Assembly (NCBI RefSeq): GCF_004329815.1
Contig: NZ_SJPE01000006.1
Coordinates: 96,706-160,705 of the forward strand
Reading direction: 5' to 3'
Origin: Flavobacterium silvisoli
Lineage (GTDB): Bacteria; Bacteroidota; Bacteroidia; Flavobacteriales; Flavobacteriaceae
Length of the DNA: 64,000 bases
Within the stretch, counting starts at the first letter, position 1, and each line of letters opens with the position of its first letter. Both the position numbers and the translations under genes were made by a program. Positions 7,761-16,750 of this stretch are shown here, one piece after another. The notes beneath the pieces were generated by a model. That model made no database searches. It was not told the DNA's origin and saw nothing but the letters and a program-made list of their open reading frames with translations.

Positions 7761-9917
7761 TTAACCTTTTGGAGCGTCTTTTTTATCTTCTCTTGGAGGT
7801 CTCGGTAAAAGTGCTTTTTTAGACACTTTTTCTTTGCGTGTTTTAGGGTCGATACCTAAGTATTTCACCATAAACACATCACCTAATTTTACTACATCGG
7901 AAACATTTTCAGTTCTTTCCCAAGCTAATTCAGACACGTGAAGTAATACTTCGTTGCCCGGAGCTTTAGTATATTCAACAACGGCACCGAAATCAAGCAT
8001 TTTAACCACTTTTACTTCATAAGCTTCACCAACTTCAGGTTTGAAGACGATAGAGTCAATTTTGGCCAATACTGCTGCAATTCCATCCGGATCTGTGCCT
8101 AAGATTTCAACCACGCCTTGCTCGTCTACTTCATTGATAACGATGGTAGTGCCCGTAGCTTTTTGCAATTCCTGAATTACTTTTCCACCTGGTCCGATTA
8201 AAGCACCTATAAAGTTACCCGGGATAGTACGCATAATGATTTTCGGAGCGTGTTTTTTAACATCCGGTCTTGGCGTAGCAATAGTTTCCACTAATTTGCC
8301 TAAGATGTGCATACGACCTTCACGTGCTTGGTCTAATGCTTGTTCCATGATGTCATAACGCAAACCGTCGATTTTGATGTCCATTTGACAAGCTGTAATT
8401 CCGTCTTTAGTTCCGGTTACTTTGAAGTCCATATCACCTAAGTGATCTTCATCTCCTAAGATATCCGAAAGAACAGCAAATTTTTGACCATCTGTAATCA
8501 ATCCCATTGCAATTCCGGAAACCGGTTTTACCATTTGTACACCGGCATCCATTAAGGCCATAGTTCCGGCACATACCGTAGCCATAGAAGAAGAACCGTT
8601 GGATTCTAAAACTTCCGAAACTACACGAATAGTATACGGACAATCGGCAGGAATCATGTTTTTCAAAGCACGTTGTGCTAGATTTCCGTGACCTACTTCT
8701 CTACGTGATGTTCCTCTTAAAGGTTTCGCTTCACCGGTTGAGAATGGCGGGAAATTATAGTGTAAGTAGAATTTTTCTTCTCCTTGTTCTGATGGCGAGT
8801 CGATTTGATTGGCTTCTCTTGAAGTTCCCAAAGTTACTGTGGCCAAAGCTTGTGTTTCTCCACGGGTAAATAAGGAAGAACCGTGTACAGAAGGCAAGTA
8901 ATCAGTCTCACACCAAATAGGTCTGATTTCGGTAGTTTTTCTTCCGTCTAAACGAATGCCTTTTTCAAGGATAACGTTACGCACGGCTTCTTTTTGCGTT
9001 TTGTAGTTGTATTTGCTGACCAATTCGGCTAAATCCGGATTTTCAGCATATTCTTCTTCTGTAAATAAAGCTTTTACTTCTTCTTTTACAGCAGCAAATT
9101 TTTCACCTCTTTCACTTTTGGCTGAAGCTTCTTGTGCAATAGCATAATATTTGTCATAAGATGCTGCTTTTACTTTAGTATAAATGGCTTCATCTTCTTT
9201 CTCGCCTTCATATTCGCGGTAAGCCGGAGAACCAACAGCGGCTCTCAATCGTTCTTGTGCTTGAATTTGAATTTTAATGGCTTCGTGAGCAAATTTGATG
9301 GCTTCCACCATTTCTGCTTCTGAGATTTCTTTCATCTCACCTTCCACCATACAAACAGAGTCGGCAGAAGCACCAATCATCATGTCGATGTCTGATCTTT
9401 CTAAATCGGCTTTGCTTGGGTTGATGACTAATTTCCCGTCTACGCGGGCTACGCGTACTTCAGAAATCAGGTTGTAGAAAGGAATGTCTGAAACCGCTAG
9501 GGCAGCAGAGGCGGCCAAACCGGCTAAAGCATCAGGCATTACGTTTTCGTCGTGCGACATCAACTGAATCATCACCTGAGTTTCAGCGTGGTAATCATCC
9601 GGGAAAAGCGGACGTAAAACACGGTCTACTAAACGCATGGTTAATACTTCGCTGTCGCTCGGACGTGCTTCTCTTTTGAAAAATCCGCCCGGGAAACGTC
9701 CGGCAGCGGCAAATTTTTCACGATAATCTACCGTTAATGGTAAAAAATCAACGCCCGGATTTGATGTTCTTGCTGATACAGCAGTTGCTAAAAGCATACA
9801 GTCGCCTAGTCTTACGACTACAGCACCGTCTGCTTGTTTGGCTAATTTACCGGTTTCGATCAGGATGGTTCTCCCATCTCCTAAATCGATTTTTTCTTGG
9901 GTTACTTTTGGAATCAT
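7761..9917 (-). CDS. pnp: Polyribonucleotide nucleotidyltransferase (PNPase)
   Basis: PNPase degrades RNA 3' to 5' by phosphorolysis in the cytoplasm. The 718-residue protein has the full layout: first RNase PH domain (about 10-145), alpha-helical linker, second RNase PH domain (about 320-455, with [19 protein letters not shown] and the [16 protein letters not shown] active-site block), KH domain ([20 protein letters not shown]) and S1 domain ([19 protein letters not shown]) before a lysine-rich tail. The ATG at 9917 gives the family N terminus. It follows rpsO, the widespread rpsO-pnp order, but a hairpin at 10027-10053 separates them. Its leader contains a CAA-rich repeat. Confidence 0.97.
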   Translation of the reverse strand: MIPKVTQEKIDLGDGRTILIETGKLAKQADGAVVVRLGDCMLLATAVSARTSNPGVDFLPLTVDYREKFAAAGRFPGGFFKREARPSDSEVLTMRLVDRVLRPLFPDDYHAETQVMIQLMSHDENVMPDALAGLAASAALAVSDIPFYNLISEVRVARVDGKLVINPSKADLERSDIDMMIGASADSVCMVEGEMKEISEAEMVEAIKFAHEAIKIQIQAQERLRAAVGSPAYREYEGEKEDEAIYTKVKAASYDKYYAIAQEASAKSERGEKFAAVKEEVKALFTEEEYAENPDLAELVSKYNYKTQKEAVRNVILEKGIRLDGRKTTEIRPIWCETDYLPSVHGSSLFTRGETQALATVTLGTSREANQIDSPSEQGEEKFYLHYNFPPFSTGEAKPLRGTSRREVGHGNLAQRALKNMIPADCPYTIRVVSEVLESNGSSSMATVCAGTMALMDAGVQMVKPVSGIAMGLITDGQKFAVLSDILGDEDHLGDMDFKVTGTKDGITACQMDIKIDGLRYDIMEQALDQAREGRMHILGKLVETIATPRPDVKKHAPKIIMRTIPGNFIGALIGPGGKVIQELQKATGTTIVINEVDEQGVVEILGTDPDGIAAVLAKIDSIVFKPEVGEAYEVKVVKMLDFGAVVEYTKAPGNEVLLHVSELAWERTENVSDVVKLGDVFMVKYLGIDPKTRKEKVSKKALLPRPPREDKKDAPKG

Positions 9918-9945
9918 AAAAATTAATTCGTTTAAACTATTAGGT

Positions 9946-9982
9946 TAGTTGTGTTGTTGTAGTTGTTGTAGTAGTTGTTTGT
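9946..9982 (-). repeat. CAA/CTA-rich repeat in the pnp leader
   Basis: On the minus strand the pnp leader reads as a run of ACAACAACTAC-like units, a low-complexity stretch about 30-65 bases before the ATG. It should be unstructured in RNA. Whether it aids translation or is simple slippage cannot be told from sequence. Confidence 0.6.
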
Positions 9983-10026
9983 AACCCAATGAAAAACCGA
10001 AACTTTTCTTTTTTTTTTTATAAAAC

Positions 10027-10053
10027 AAAAAGAGGCGCGCAAGCACCTCTTTA
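10027..10053 (-). terminator. Terminator downstream of rpsO
   Basis: In minus-strand reading AAAGAGGTGC and GCGCCTCTTT pair (one G-U) around a short loop, followed by a T-rich run. The stop codon of rpsO is at 10062. Confidence 0.82.
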
Positions 10054-10061
10054 GATATGTA

Positions 10062-10331
10062 TTATTTTCTAATACCTAATTCTTTTATAATCTCACGATA
10101 TCTGTTGATATCTTTTTTCTTCAAGTAGTCAAGAAGACTTCTTCTTTTACCTACCAAAAGGACTAACGAACGCTCAGTATTGTAATCGTGACGATTTCTT
10201 TTCAAATGTTCTGTTAAGTGAGAGATTCTGAATGTGAACAAAGCGATTTGCCCTTCAGCAGATCCTGTGTTTTCAGCTTTTCCTCCGTGTTTAGCGAAGA
10301 TTTCAGCTTTTGTTTCTTTAGTTAAATACAT
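10062..10331 (-). CDS. rpsO: 30S ribosomal protein S15
   Basis: S15 binds 16S rRNA early in small-subunit assembly. The 89-residue protein has the normal length and hallmark segments: GSAEGQIALFTFRISHLTEHL, then KRNRHDYNTERSLVLLVGKRRSLLDYLKK, then the C-terminal RYREIIKELGIRK. It is upstream of pnp in the same direction with a terminator between. A TATCTTTG -7 element at 10389-10396 is a good promoter candidate. Confidence 0.98.
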   Translation of the reverse strand: MYLTKETKAEIFAKHGGKAENTGSAEGQIALFTFRISHLTEHLKRNRHDYNTERSLVLLVGKRRSLLDYLKKKDINRYREIIKELGIRK

Positions 10332-10388
10332 TCCAATATTTATTTAAATGATTATTATGTATGAATTGAGGCTATCTCAATTCGGGTG

Positions 10389-10396
10389 CAAAGATA
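10389..10396 (-). promoter_or_regulatory. Candidate rpsO promoter -7 element
   Basis: Minus-strand TATCTTTG followed by C matches TAnnTTTG, 58 bases upstream of the rpsO start. I see no TTG at the expected 19-21 base distance. Confidence 0.45.
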
Positions 10397-10436
10397 GAAA
10401 TAAATGTCAATTTTGAAAGATGATTTCTAAATTATT

Positions 10437-10898
10437 TTAAAAAAGTTTGGCCACTTCGTTATTTACAAATTCCAAAAAGCGTTCGTCAGCCTCGGTAAAT
10501 GGGTCAAGAACATGGCTGTCAATATCTATTTGACCTATGTTAATTCCGTTTACAAATAAAGGGACTACGATTTCCGATTTAACCGTAAAGCTACAAGCGA
10601 TGTAATTATCCTGAGCCGATACATCAGGTACAACAAAGTTAGCGTTTGATTCGGCTACCTGACCGCAAATGCCTTTCCCGAAAGGAATTACGGTATGATC
10701 CGTTTCGGCGCCAACATAAGGTCCCAAATGCAGTGTTTTGTTTTCATGATTAGCAAAATAAAAACCAACCCAGTTGTAGTAAGAAACACTGTCAGATAAG
10801 AATTGGCATAGATTTTTGAGCTTGGTGTCTCTGTCAACATTCTCCTCGGTAAGCAGGCTTACGACTTGTGGTTTTAAGTTCTCGAAATTCATATTCAA
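10437..10898 (-). CDS. GAF-domain protein, free methionine-(R)-sulfoxide reductase-like
   Basis: The 153-residue single GAF domain resembles fRMsr enzymes, which reduce free methionine-R-sulfoxide using cysteines in the GAF pocket. Shared segments are NWVGFYF, GKGICGQVAESN, VVPDV, YIACS..VKSEIVVPL and IGQIDIDSHVLDPFTEADERFLE. The cysteine in IAC (catalytic in characterised enzymes) and the one in GKGxCG are present. The third family cysteine, ten residues before GKGxCG, is replaced by His, so the disulfide-exchange path may differ. Translation may start at 10898 or at the in-frame ATG 10892. It is divergent from xrtF. Confidence 0.8.
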   Translation of the reverse strand: MNMNFENLKPQVVSLLTEENVDRDTKLKNLCQFLSDSVSYYNWVGFYFANHENKTLHLGPYVGAETDHTVIPFGKGICGQVAESNANFVVPDVSAQDNYIACSFTVKSEIVVPLFVNGINIGQIDIDSHVLDPFTEADERFLEFVNNEVAKLF

Positions 10899-10908
10899 TT
10901 TTTTTATG

Positions 10909-10916
10909 CAAAAGTA
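10909..10916 (-). promoter_or_regulatory. Candidate promoter -7 element for the fRMsr-like gene
   Basis: Minus-strand TACTTTTG followed by C matches TAnnTTTG and would start transcription just before the ATG, leaving a leader of only a few bases. Confidence 0.45.
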
Positions 10917-10941
10917 GCGACTGCACCTTTTTTATTTTATA

Positions 10942-10949
10942 TAAATTTG
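10942..10949 (+). promoter_or_regulatory. Candidate xrtF promoter -7 element
   Basis: TAAATTTG matches TAnnTTTG. Transcription would begin near 10955, which fits the TTG start at 10964 and excludes the upstream in-frame ATG at 10868. Confidence 0.45.
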
Positions 10950-10963
10950 TTAAAAATTCTGTT

Positions 10964-11521
10964 TTGAAAGACCTGCTCCTGCAATACAAACCTTTTTTAC
11001 TTTTTCTGGGAAAATTTCTGTTGACTTATTTGGTGTTGACCATTTTGTATCAAGCTTATCTGAATCGGTTTGATGTTGCCAAATCGGAAGTTGACACTTT
11101 TACCCAATGGGTAGCTGGGCAGACTGAAACCGTTTTGTCTTGGGTTGATGATCAATCCTTTATTATGCCGCATCAAAGTGAACCTAGTGTAAAGTTATTT
11201 TACCACAATAAATACGTTTCCCGAATCATTGAAGGCTGCAATGCTGTAAGTGTTATGATTTTGTTTGTTGCTTTTGTGATTGCTTTTACCGGTAAATTCA
11301 GGTCGACAGTTTTGTTTGTTTTCTTTGGAATTGTATTGATACATGTTCTTAACGTTGGAAGAATTGCTCTTTTGAGCATCGCCTTGTATCACTTTCCGCA
11401 ATACGAACAATTGCTGCACGGTGTTGTTTTTCCGCTGATTATTTACGGGGTGGTTTTTTTATTATGGGTTATTTGGGTTAATAAATTTTCATTACATGCT
11501 GCAGCTGCTTCAAAAAAATAA
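10964..11521 (+). CDS. xrtF: Exosortase F (XrtF)
   Basis: Exosortases are integral membrane cysteine proteases/transpeptidases thought to process surface proteins carrying PEP-CTERM-like tails; XrtF is the Flavobacteriia subtype. Counting from TTG 10964 (185 residues), the catalytic triad candidates are Cys92 in EGCNAVSV, Arg133 in NVGRIALL and His152 in QLLHGVVF, each next to or inside hydrophobic helices. I chose the TTG because family members begin near KDLLLQYKPFLLFLGKF; the longer open frame from 10868 overlaps the divergent gene and has no family resemblance. The next gene overlaps the end by 26 bases, giving the usual XrtF pair. Confidence 0.88.
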   Translation: MKDLLLQYKPFLLFLGKFLLTYLVLTILYQAYLNRFDVAKSEVDTFTQWVAGQTETVLSWVDDQSFIMPHQSEPSVKLFYHNKYVSRIIEGCNAVSVMILFVAFVIAFTGKFRSTVLFVFFGIVLIHVLNVGRIALLSIALYHFPQYEQLLHGVVFPLIIYGVVFLLWVIWVNKFSLHAAAASKK

Positions 11522-11942
11522 AGAGAAATTATTTTGGTCAATGGTTTTAATCGGATTGCTTGCGGGCATTCGGCTTTTTGAAAACCAATTGTTTTACGAT
11601 CCGTTTTTGGATTATTTCAAAAGTGAGTACGCTCATGCTCCGTTTCCGAAAATCAATGTTTTTAAATTGTTTTTCAGCTTGGGAATGCGCTTCTATCTTA
11701 ATTCGGTGATTTCATTGTTCTTGCTGTATGTGCTTTTCAAAGACACTAAAATTGTCAAGTTTTCCCTGTTGCTTTACATGGTTTTGGGTTCTATACTGAT
11801 GATCAGTTTTGTTTTTACCCTCCATTTTTTTGGCGAAGAAAGTAAAATGACTCTCTTTTACATCCGAAGATTTTTGATTCAGCCTCTGTTCATTTTGCTG
11901 TTTATTCCGGCATTTTATTATCAGAAACAGATGAAAAAGTAA
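11496..11942 (+). CDS. Exosortase F system-associated membrane protein
   Basis: The 148-residue protein has about four predicted membrane segments (residues ~15-30, 62-80, 88-110 and 124-142) and a conserved-looking loop LFYDPFLDYFKSEYAHAPFP. It overlaps xrtF by 26 bases in a different frame, so the two are very probably translationally coupled. A small membrane partner next to xrtF is standard in Flavobacteriia and is what the name records; its biochemical role is unknown. Nothing in the sequence suggests catalysis. It may assemble with XrtF in the inner membrane. Confidence 0.82.
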   Translation: MLQLLQKNKEKLFWSMVLIGLLAGIRLFENQLFYDPFLDYFKSEYAHAPFPKINVFKLFFSLGMRFYLNSVISLFLLYVLFKDTKIVKFSLLLYMVLGSILMISFVFTLHFFGEESKMTLFYIRRFLIQPLFILLFIPAFYYQKQMKK

Positions 11943-11988
11943 TCCGCTTTTTTCATAACTTTACGGGTGTTTCTAAGCTGAAAATAAA

Positions 11989-12825
11989 ATGAAAATAGTA
12001 AAGCATTCGGGGAGTATAGTCGATTTTAATCGAGATAAATTAAAAAGTTCTTTACTCAAATCGGGTGCCGGAATCCAAGTAGTGGAGGAGGTCTTGAAAA
12101 AGATTGATGACGAAATTTACGAAGGAATTACAACCAAAAAAATCTATAAACTCGCGTTCAGCTTACTCAAAAAATCATCCAATTCCCATGCCGCGCGCTA
12201 TAATTTGCGGGCGGCCATTCAGATGTTGGGTCCGGCCGGATTCTTTTTCGAGAAATACATAGCCCGTCTTTTCATTTCCGAAGGGTATTTGGCACAAACC
12301 AATCTTTTTCTTTCGGGCAAATGCGTTGGTCACGAAATAGATGTTGCGGTCATGAAAAACGATTACATCGAAATGATAGAATGTAAGTTTCACGCAGGAA
12401 GAGAATCCAATTCTGATGTAAAAGTTCCGATGTACATCTTATCCCGATTTAACGATTTAAAAGACAGAAATCATACCATTTACACCAAAAAAGATAAACT
12501 GTCAGGTTGTTGGATAGTTACCAATAACCGCTTTACTTCTGATGCCATGACTTTTGCTACTTGCTCAGGATTAAAATTACTCAGTTGGGATTATCCTTCA
12601 AAAGGTAGTTTACGCCAACGAATTGACGAAGACCAATTATATCCGGTAACGTGCCTGACTACCTTAACCGCGGTGGAAAAAGATAAACTGTTGGTACTTG
12701 ATGTTATTTTGGCACAAGAAGTTTTGACCAACACAGAAGCACTCGAGAAAATCGGATTAAGTCCGAACCGAATTAAAAATGTGATCAAAGAAGTTTCCGA
12801 ACTTTGTAAATACAGCACCTTATGA
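11989..12825 (+). CDS. ATP-cone domain fused to a Mrr-type restriction endonuclease-like domain
   Basis: The 278-residue protein begins with an ATP-cone (MKIVKHSGSIVDFNRDKLKSSL through about residue 90), the nucleotide-sensing domain known from ribonucleotide reductases and NrdR. A PD-(D/E)xK nuclease core follows, with candidate metal ligands Glu116 and Asp118 in HEIDVAV and the Glu131-Cys-Lys133 motif in MIECKFH. The C-terminal ~70 residues may be a helical DNA-binding or dimerisation region. Its stop overlaps the next start by 4 bases (ATGA), so it is coupled to the beta-CASP hydrolase. The pairing suggests nucleic-acid processing gated by nucleotide level; that is inference. The biological substrate is unknown. 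Confidence 0.8.
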   Translation: MKIVKHSGSIVDFNRDKLKSSLLKSGAGIQVVEEVLKKIDDEIYEGITTKKIYKLAFSLLKKSSNSHAARYNLRAAIQMLGPAGFFFEKYIARLFISEGYLAQTNLFLSGKCVGHEIDVAVMKNDYIEMIECKFHAGRESNSDVKVPMYILSRFNDLKDRNHTIYTKKDKLSGCWIVTNNRFTSDAMTFATCSGLKLLSWDYPSKGSLRQRIDEDQLYPVTCLTTLTAVEKDKLLVLDVILAQEVLTNTEALEKIGLSPNRIKNVIKEVSELCKYSTL

Positions 12826-14177
12826 AAATTAAATTTTTGGGCGGAGCCGGAACAGTAACCGGTTCCAAAACTTTAGTGGAAAGTAACGGAATCCGCATCC
12901 TGATTGATTGCGGACAGTTTCAGGGTATCAAGCCTTTGAGGGAACTCAACTGGGAACCGTTACCTGTTTTGCCCAATACCATAGATTTTGTCTTGCTGAC
13001 CCACGGCCATTTGGATCATTGCGGTTGGTTGCCCCGATTGGTCAATCAAGGTTTTGAAGGGAAAATTTACTGTACTTCTCCCACCAAAGACATTACCAAA
13101 TTGATTTTGTTAGACAGTGCCAAAATTCAGGAAGAAGAAGCCGAGCGTGCCAACAAAGAAAAATTCTCTAAACACGAAATCGCTGAACCGCTTTACGATT
13201 TGATACAAACCGAAAAAGTATTTCCTCTGTTCAGAGTTGTTAAACCGAATGAAGAGGTAATGTTGGATGCGGAAATAACCGCTGTTTTTAAAAATGCAGG
13301 TCACATCATTGGTGCGTGTTCTATAGAATTGAATGTAGAAAATAAAACTTTGGTTTTTTCAGGAGATATCGGACGCGATGATGACGTCCTGATGTATGCG
13401 CCGGTGAAACCCAAAAAAGCAGATTATGTTTTTCTGGAAAGTACGTATGGCAACCGAATCCATCCTGATGAAGATGTAAAACTTTTGTTGGAAACCTATA
13501 TTAATAATGCATTCCAAATCAACGGAACCGTTATCATTCCGAGTTTTGCTGTTGAGCGGGTTCAGAGCATCATGTATTTGCTCTGGCAGTTGAAAAAAGA
13601 AGACAAACTCCCGGATATTCCTTTTATAATAGATACTCCCATGGGGATTAGTGTTTTGGAAGTTTTTACAGAAAATAAAAATTGGCATAAACTGTCCGAA
13701 AGTGATTGTATAGAGATGTGTCAAATGTTCACCATGAATACCGATTATCAGGAAACCATCAATACTATTTTTGACAAAGGTTCGAAAGTAGTTATTGCGG
13801 CCAGCGGAATGTTGACTGGAGGCAGAGTTTTAAGTTATTTGGAACGGTACATCGGACTACCCGAAACCACGGTAATCATAGTAGGCTACCAGGCCGAAGG
13901 AACGCGCGGAAGAAAACTGCTCGAAGGAGCTACCGATGTAAAAATCTACGGCAAATATTATCCGGTTTTGGCCAAAATTCTCGAAATAGAAGGATTGTCA
14001 GCCCACGGTGATCAGAATGATTTACTGAATTGGCTTTCGGAACTCGAATCCAAACCTCAAAAAGTTTTTTTAGTACACGGCGAAAACCAGCCGGCTGATG
14101 AATTACGAGTCAAGGTACAGGAACGGTACGGTTTTGCCTGCACCGTTCCCATGATGGGACAAGAGATTGAACTGTAA
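12822..14177 (+). CDS. Metallo-beta-lactamase/beta-CASP hydrolase (RNA-processing type)
   Basis: The 451-residue protein belongs to the beta-CASP metallo-beta-lactamase family that includes Ysh1/CPSF73-like ribonucleases. The zinc motif HGHLDH is at residues 61-66. Later metal ligands lie in NAGHIIGACS and FSGDIGRDDD. The beta-CASP domain contains LESTYGNR and PSFAVERVQ, and the C-terminal SAHGDQNDLLNWL carries the last His. It has the so-called RNA-specificity domain but no KH extension. Its ATG lies within the stop of the ATP-cone nuclease gene (4-base overlap). An RNA endo- or exonuclease role is known for the family; the substrate here is unknown. Confidence 0.9.
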   Translation: MKIKFLGGAGTVTGSKTLVESNGIRILIDCGQFQGIKPLRELNWEPLPVLPNTIDFVLLTHGHLDHCGWLPRLVNQGFEGKIYCTSPTKDITKLILLDSAKIQEEEAERANKEKFSKHEIAEPLYDLIQTEKVFPLFRVVKPNEEVMLDAEITAVFKNAGHIIGACSIELNVENKTLVFSGDIGRDDDVLMYAPVKPKKADYVFLESTYGNRIHPDEDVKLLLETYINNAFQINGTVIIPSFAVERVQSIMYLLWQLKKEDKLPDIPFIIDTPMGISVLEVFTENKNWHKLSESDCIEMCQMFTMNTDYQETINTIFDKGSKVVIAASGMLTGGRVLSYLERYIGLPETTVIIVGYQAEGTRGRKLLEGATDVKIYGKYYPVLAKILEIEGLSAHGDQNDLLNWLSELESKPQKVFLVHGENQPADELRVKVQERYGFACTVPMMGQEIEL

Positions 14178-14218
14178 AGTTTTAATACTATTTTAAGTTT
14201 TACTTCGTCTGATTTTAG

Positions 14219-14226
14219 TAGCTTTG
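14219..14226 (+). promoter_or_regulatory. Candidate promoter -7 element for the metal cassette
   Basis: TAGCTTTG matches TAnnTTTG and lies only 4 bases before the ATG at 14231, so the transcript would have almost no leader. Confidence 0.4.
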
Positions 14227-14230
14227 CCTC

Positions 14231-14632
14231 ATGAATTTCAAAAAACACATAAGCATTTTACTGACCTTCTTCCTGTTGGCTTCCAACTTGGGATTGGCTT
14301 TTAATGTGCATTATTGTGAAGATGAAATAGCTTCGGTTTCTTTGAGTACCGTTTCTGCTCCCCATGAAGCTGAAGATGATTGCTGCGGGGTGGTGGAAAA
14401 AGATTCGAAATGCTGCAATGATAAAATTATAAAGGCTGAAGTCAAATCAGACCTTATCATCGTTAAGAGTTTGTCTTTTGACGCACTCTTTTTACCGGTT
14501 GATAATCATTGGGCACCGATGGTTTTGGTGCCGGAACGCAATTTTAGAACAAGAGAAAATACCACCTATTACTGTGATGTTCATGCACCTCCGTTGTATC
14601 TCTTGTACAGCCAATACACTTTCTATTCCTGA
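14231..14632 (+). CDS. HYC_CC_PP family small secreted protein
   Basis: The 133-residue protein has a signal peptide (about residues 1-23) followed by the family marks that give it its name: HYCEDE, the cysteine pairs DDCC and SKCC, and PP near the C terminus (VHAPPLYLL). Cysteine pairs and His suggest metal binding at the cell envelope. It begins a run of three genes with a TonB receptor (79 bases on) and an HMA protein, which points to uptake or handling of a soft metal such as copper. No enzymatic motif is present. The role is inferred from composition and neighbours. Confidence 0.82.
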   Translation: MNFKKHISILLTFFLLASNLGLAFNVHYCEDEIASVSLSTVSAPHEAEDDCCGVVEKDSKCCNDKIIKAEVKSDLIIVKSLSFDALFLPVDNHWAPMVLVPERNFRTRENTTYYCDVHAPPLYLLYSQYTFYS

Positions 14633-14711
14633 TTTAATTTGAATTCCGTTCAAAATGCTTGTTGTACTGATGGGCATTGTTTGCAATTGAATCAAATTTA
14701 AATCTACTACA

Positions 14712-16733
14712 ATGAAAAAAATACTGTTGCTCTTAGCGGGGTTGTTTTCAGTTGTCACACATTCACAGGAAACCATTCAAAAGGACTCTTTGAAAACCGT
14801 GACGGTTGAAGCCAAGCGAAAAGGGCTGAAAAAATCACTTTCAGGAACTGCTAATACGACAGTGGTTACCAGCAAAGAATTGCTGAAAGCTGCCTGTTGT
14901 AACTTAGCTGAAAGTTTTGAAACCAATCCGTCCATCGATGTGAATTTCTCCGATGCTCTGACGGGTACCAAACAAATAAAAATGCTGGGATTAACCAGTC
15001 CCTATATCATGATTACCGAAGAGAATGTTCCTTCGGTGCGCGGTGCTTCACAAGCCTATGGTTTGTCATTTACTCCGGGAACCTGGGTGGAAAGCATTCA
15101 AATAACCAAAGGAGCCGGGAGCGTTGTTAACGGTTACGAAAGTATCTCGGGACAAATCAATACCGAATTGATCAAACCCATAAAGGATATTCCTTTCTTT
15201 CTGAATGCCTATGGTTCTACCGATTCTCGTTTCGAGTTGAACACACATTTCAATAAAAAAATATCCGATTATTGGGCCACCAGTTTATTTGTACACGGTA
15301 ATGCCCGTGTTGCTAAAAACGACATGAATGATGACGGTTTTTTGGATAATCCGTTGGGGAAACAGGTTAATATAGCTAACCGTTGGCAATACTCGAATCC
15401 GAAAACAGGCTGGGTTTCATTTTTAAATCTTCGATTTATGAAAGATGAGAAACAAACCGGAGAAGTCAATTTTGATCCCGACAGAGACAAGTTGACGACC
15501 AATTATTGGGGTTCAGAAATCAATACCGAACGGTTGGATTTTACTTCCAAAGTCGGCTATGTTTTTAAAGATATGCCTTATCAAAGCATCGGTTTTCAGA
15601 ATGCCTTCAGCAGTCACAATCAGCAATCGTACTTTGGTTTGAACCAATACAATATCAAACAACAAAGCTATTATTCGAATCTGATTTTCAATTCTATTCT
15701 GAGTAATACCATGAATAAGTTTGCGGCCGGTTTGAATTTTACATATGATAAATATGCGGAATTTGTCAACCTGACAGACGTGGGACGTATAGACAATTCG
15801 GCGGGTGCTTTTTTCGAATATACCTATGATAACGGAGATACGTTCAGTTATATTTTGGGCGGAAGATTTGACTACCACAACAGATTGGGGGGATTTTTTA
15901 CGCCAAGACTGCATGTAAAATACAATCCATGGGAAAAAGCCGTGTTGCGATTTTCAGCCGGAAGAGGCAAACGCGCCGCCAATATTTTTGCCGAAAATCA
16001 GAATCTTTTTGCCAGTTCCAGAACTTTTCAGGTATTGGATTCAAACGGAAAAATCTATGGGTTAGATCCTGAAATTGCCTGGAATTACGGACTCAGTTTT
16101 ACTCAAAACTTCAAATTGTTTGGCATGAACGCCGATACCACCATTGACTTTTACCGCACCGATTTTCAAAACCAAGCCGTGGTTGATGTGATGAATTCGC
16201 CTCAAAAGGTTTTGTTTTATAATTTAAAAGGAAAATCGTATGCCAATAGTTTACAGCTCGATTTTAACTTAGAAATCATCAGGCATTTAAATTTAAGAAC
16301 TGCTTACAAGTACTATGATATCTCTACCGATTATCTTTCAGGAAGCTATCAGCGACCGTTGCAGGCCAAGCACCGTTTCTTTGCCAATTTAGAATATGAA
16401 ACCCACATAGTTGAAAAAGGAAAGCAATGGAAATTTGATTATACGTTCAATTGGTTGGGAAAACAACAATTACCTTATACGGCGAGTAATCCGGCTCAAG
16501 ACCGTTTTGCTGATTTTTCTCCTTCATTTGCAGTGATGAATGCACAAATTACCCGAACTTTTTCGAGTACCTTTGAAGTGTATATCGGCGGAGAAAACAT
16601 TGGGAATTACCGTCAGGATAAGGCTATTTTGGGAGCGAACGATCCTTTTGGGTCAAATTTTGACACTTCAATGGTGTACGCACCGGTATTCGGACAAATG
16701 TATTACGCAGGATTGCGATTTAAAATAAAATAA
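14712..16733 (+). CDS. TonB-dependent outer-membrane receptor, probable metal transporter
   Basis: The 673-residue protein has a signal peptide (1-18), a plug domain (about 35-155, starting TVTVEAKRKGLKKSLSGT) and a 22-strand-type barrel ending with an aromatic terminal strand (YYAGLRFKIK). It lacks the N-terminal carboxypeptidase-like domain of SusC-type receptors. The plug holds an unusual Cys-Cys pair (KAACCNLAESF). Between the HYC_CC_PP gene and an HMA-domain gene, only 17 bases from the latter, it most likely imports a metal or metal complex across the outer membrane. The specific metal cannot be read from sequence; copper is the usual guess for this arrangement. Confidence 0.9.
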   Translation: MKKILLLLAGLFSVVTHSQETIQKDSLKTVTVEAKRKGLKKSLSGTANTTVVTSKELLKAACCNLAESFETNPSIDVNFSDALTGTKQIKMLGLTSPYIMITEENVPSVRGASQAYGLSFTPGTWVESIQITKGAGSVVNGYESISGQINTELIKPIKDIPFFLNAYGSTDSRFELNTHFNKKISDYWATSLFVHGNARVAKNDMNDDGFLDNPLGKQVNIANRWQYSNPKTGWVSFLNLRFMKDEKQTGEVNFDPDRDKLTTNYWGSEINTERLDFTSKVGYVFKDMPYQSIGFQNAFSSHNQQSYFGLNQYNIKQQSYYSNLIFNSILSNTMNKFAAGLNFTYDKYAEFVNLTDVGRIDNSAGAFFEYTYDNGDTFSYILGGRFDYHNRLGGFFTPRLHVKYNPWEKAVLRFSAGRGKRAANIFAENQNLFASSRTFQVLDSNGKIYGLDPEIAWNYGLSFTQNFKLFGMNADTTIDFYRTDFQNQAVVDVMNSPQKVLFYNLKGKSYANSLQLDFNLEIIRHLNLRTAYKYYDISTDYLSGSYQRPLQAKHRFFANLEYETHIVEKGKQWKFDYTFNWLGKQQLPYTASNPAQDRFADFSPSFAVMNAQITRTFSSTFEVYIGGENIGNYRQDKAILGANDPFGSNFDTSMVYAPVFGQMYYAGLRFKIK

Positions 16734-16750
16734 CGTTAAAAATAAATACA

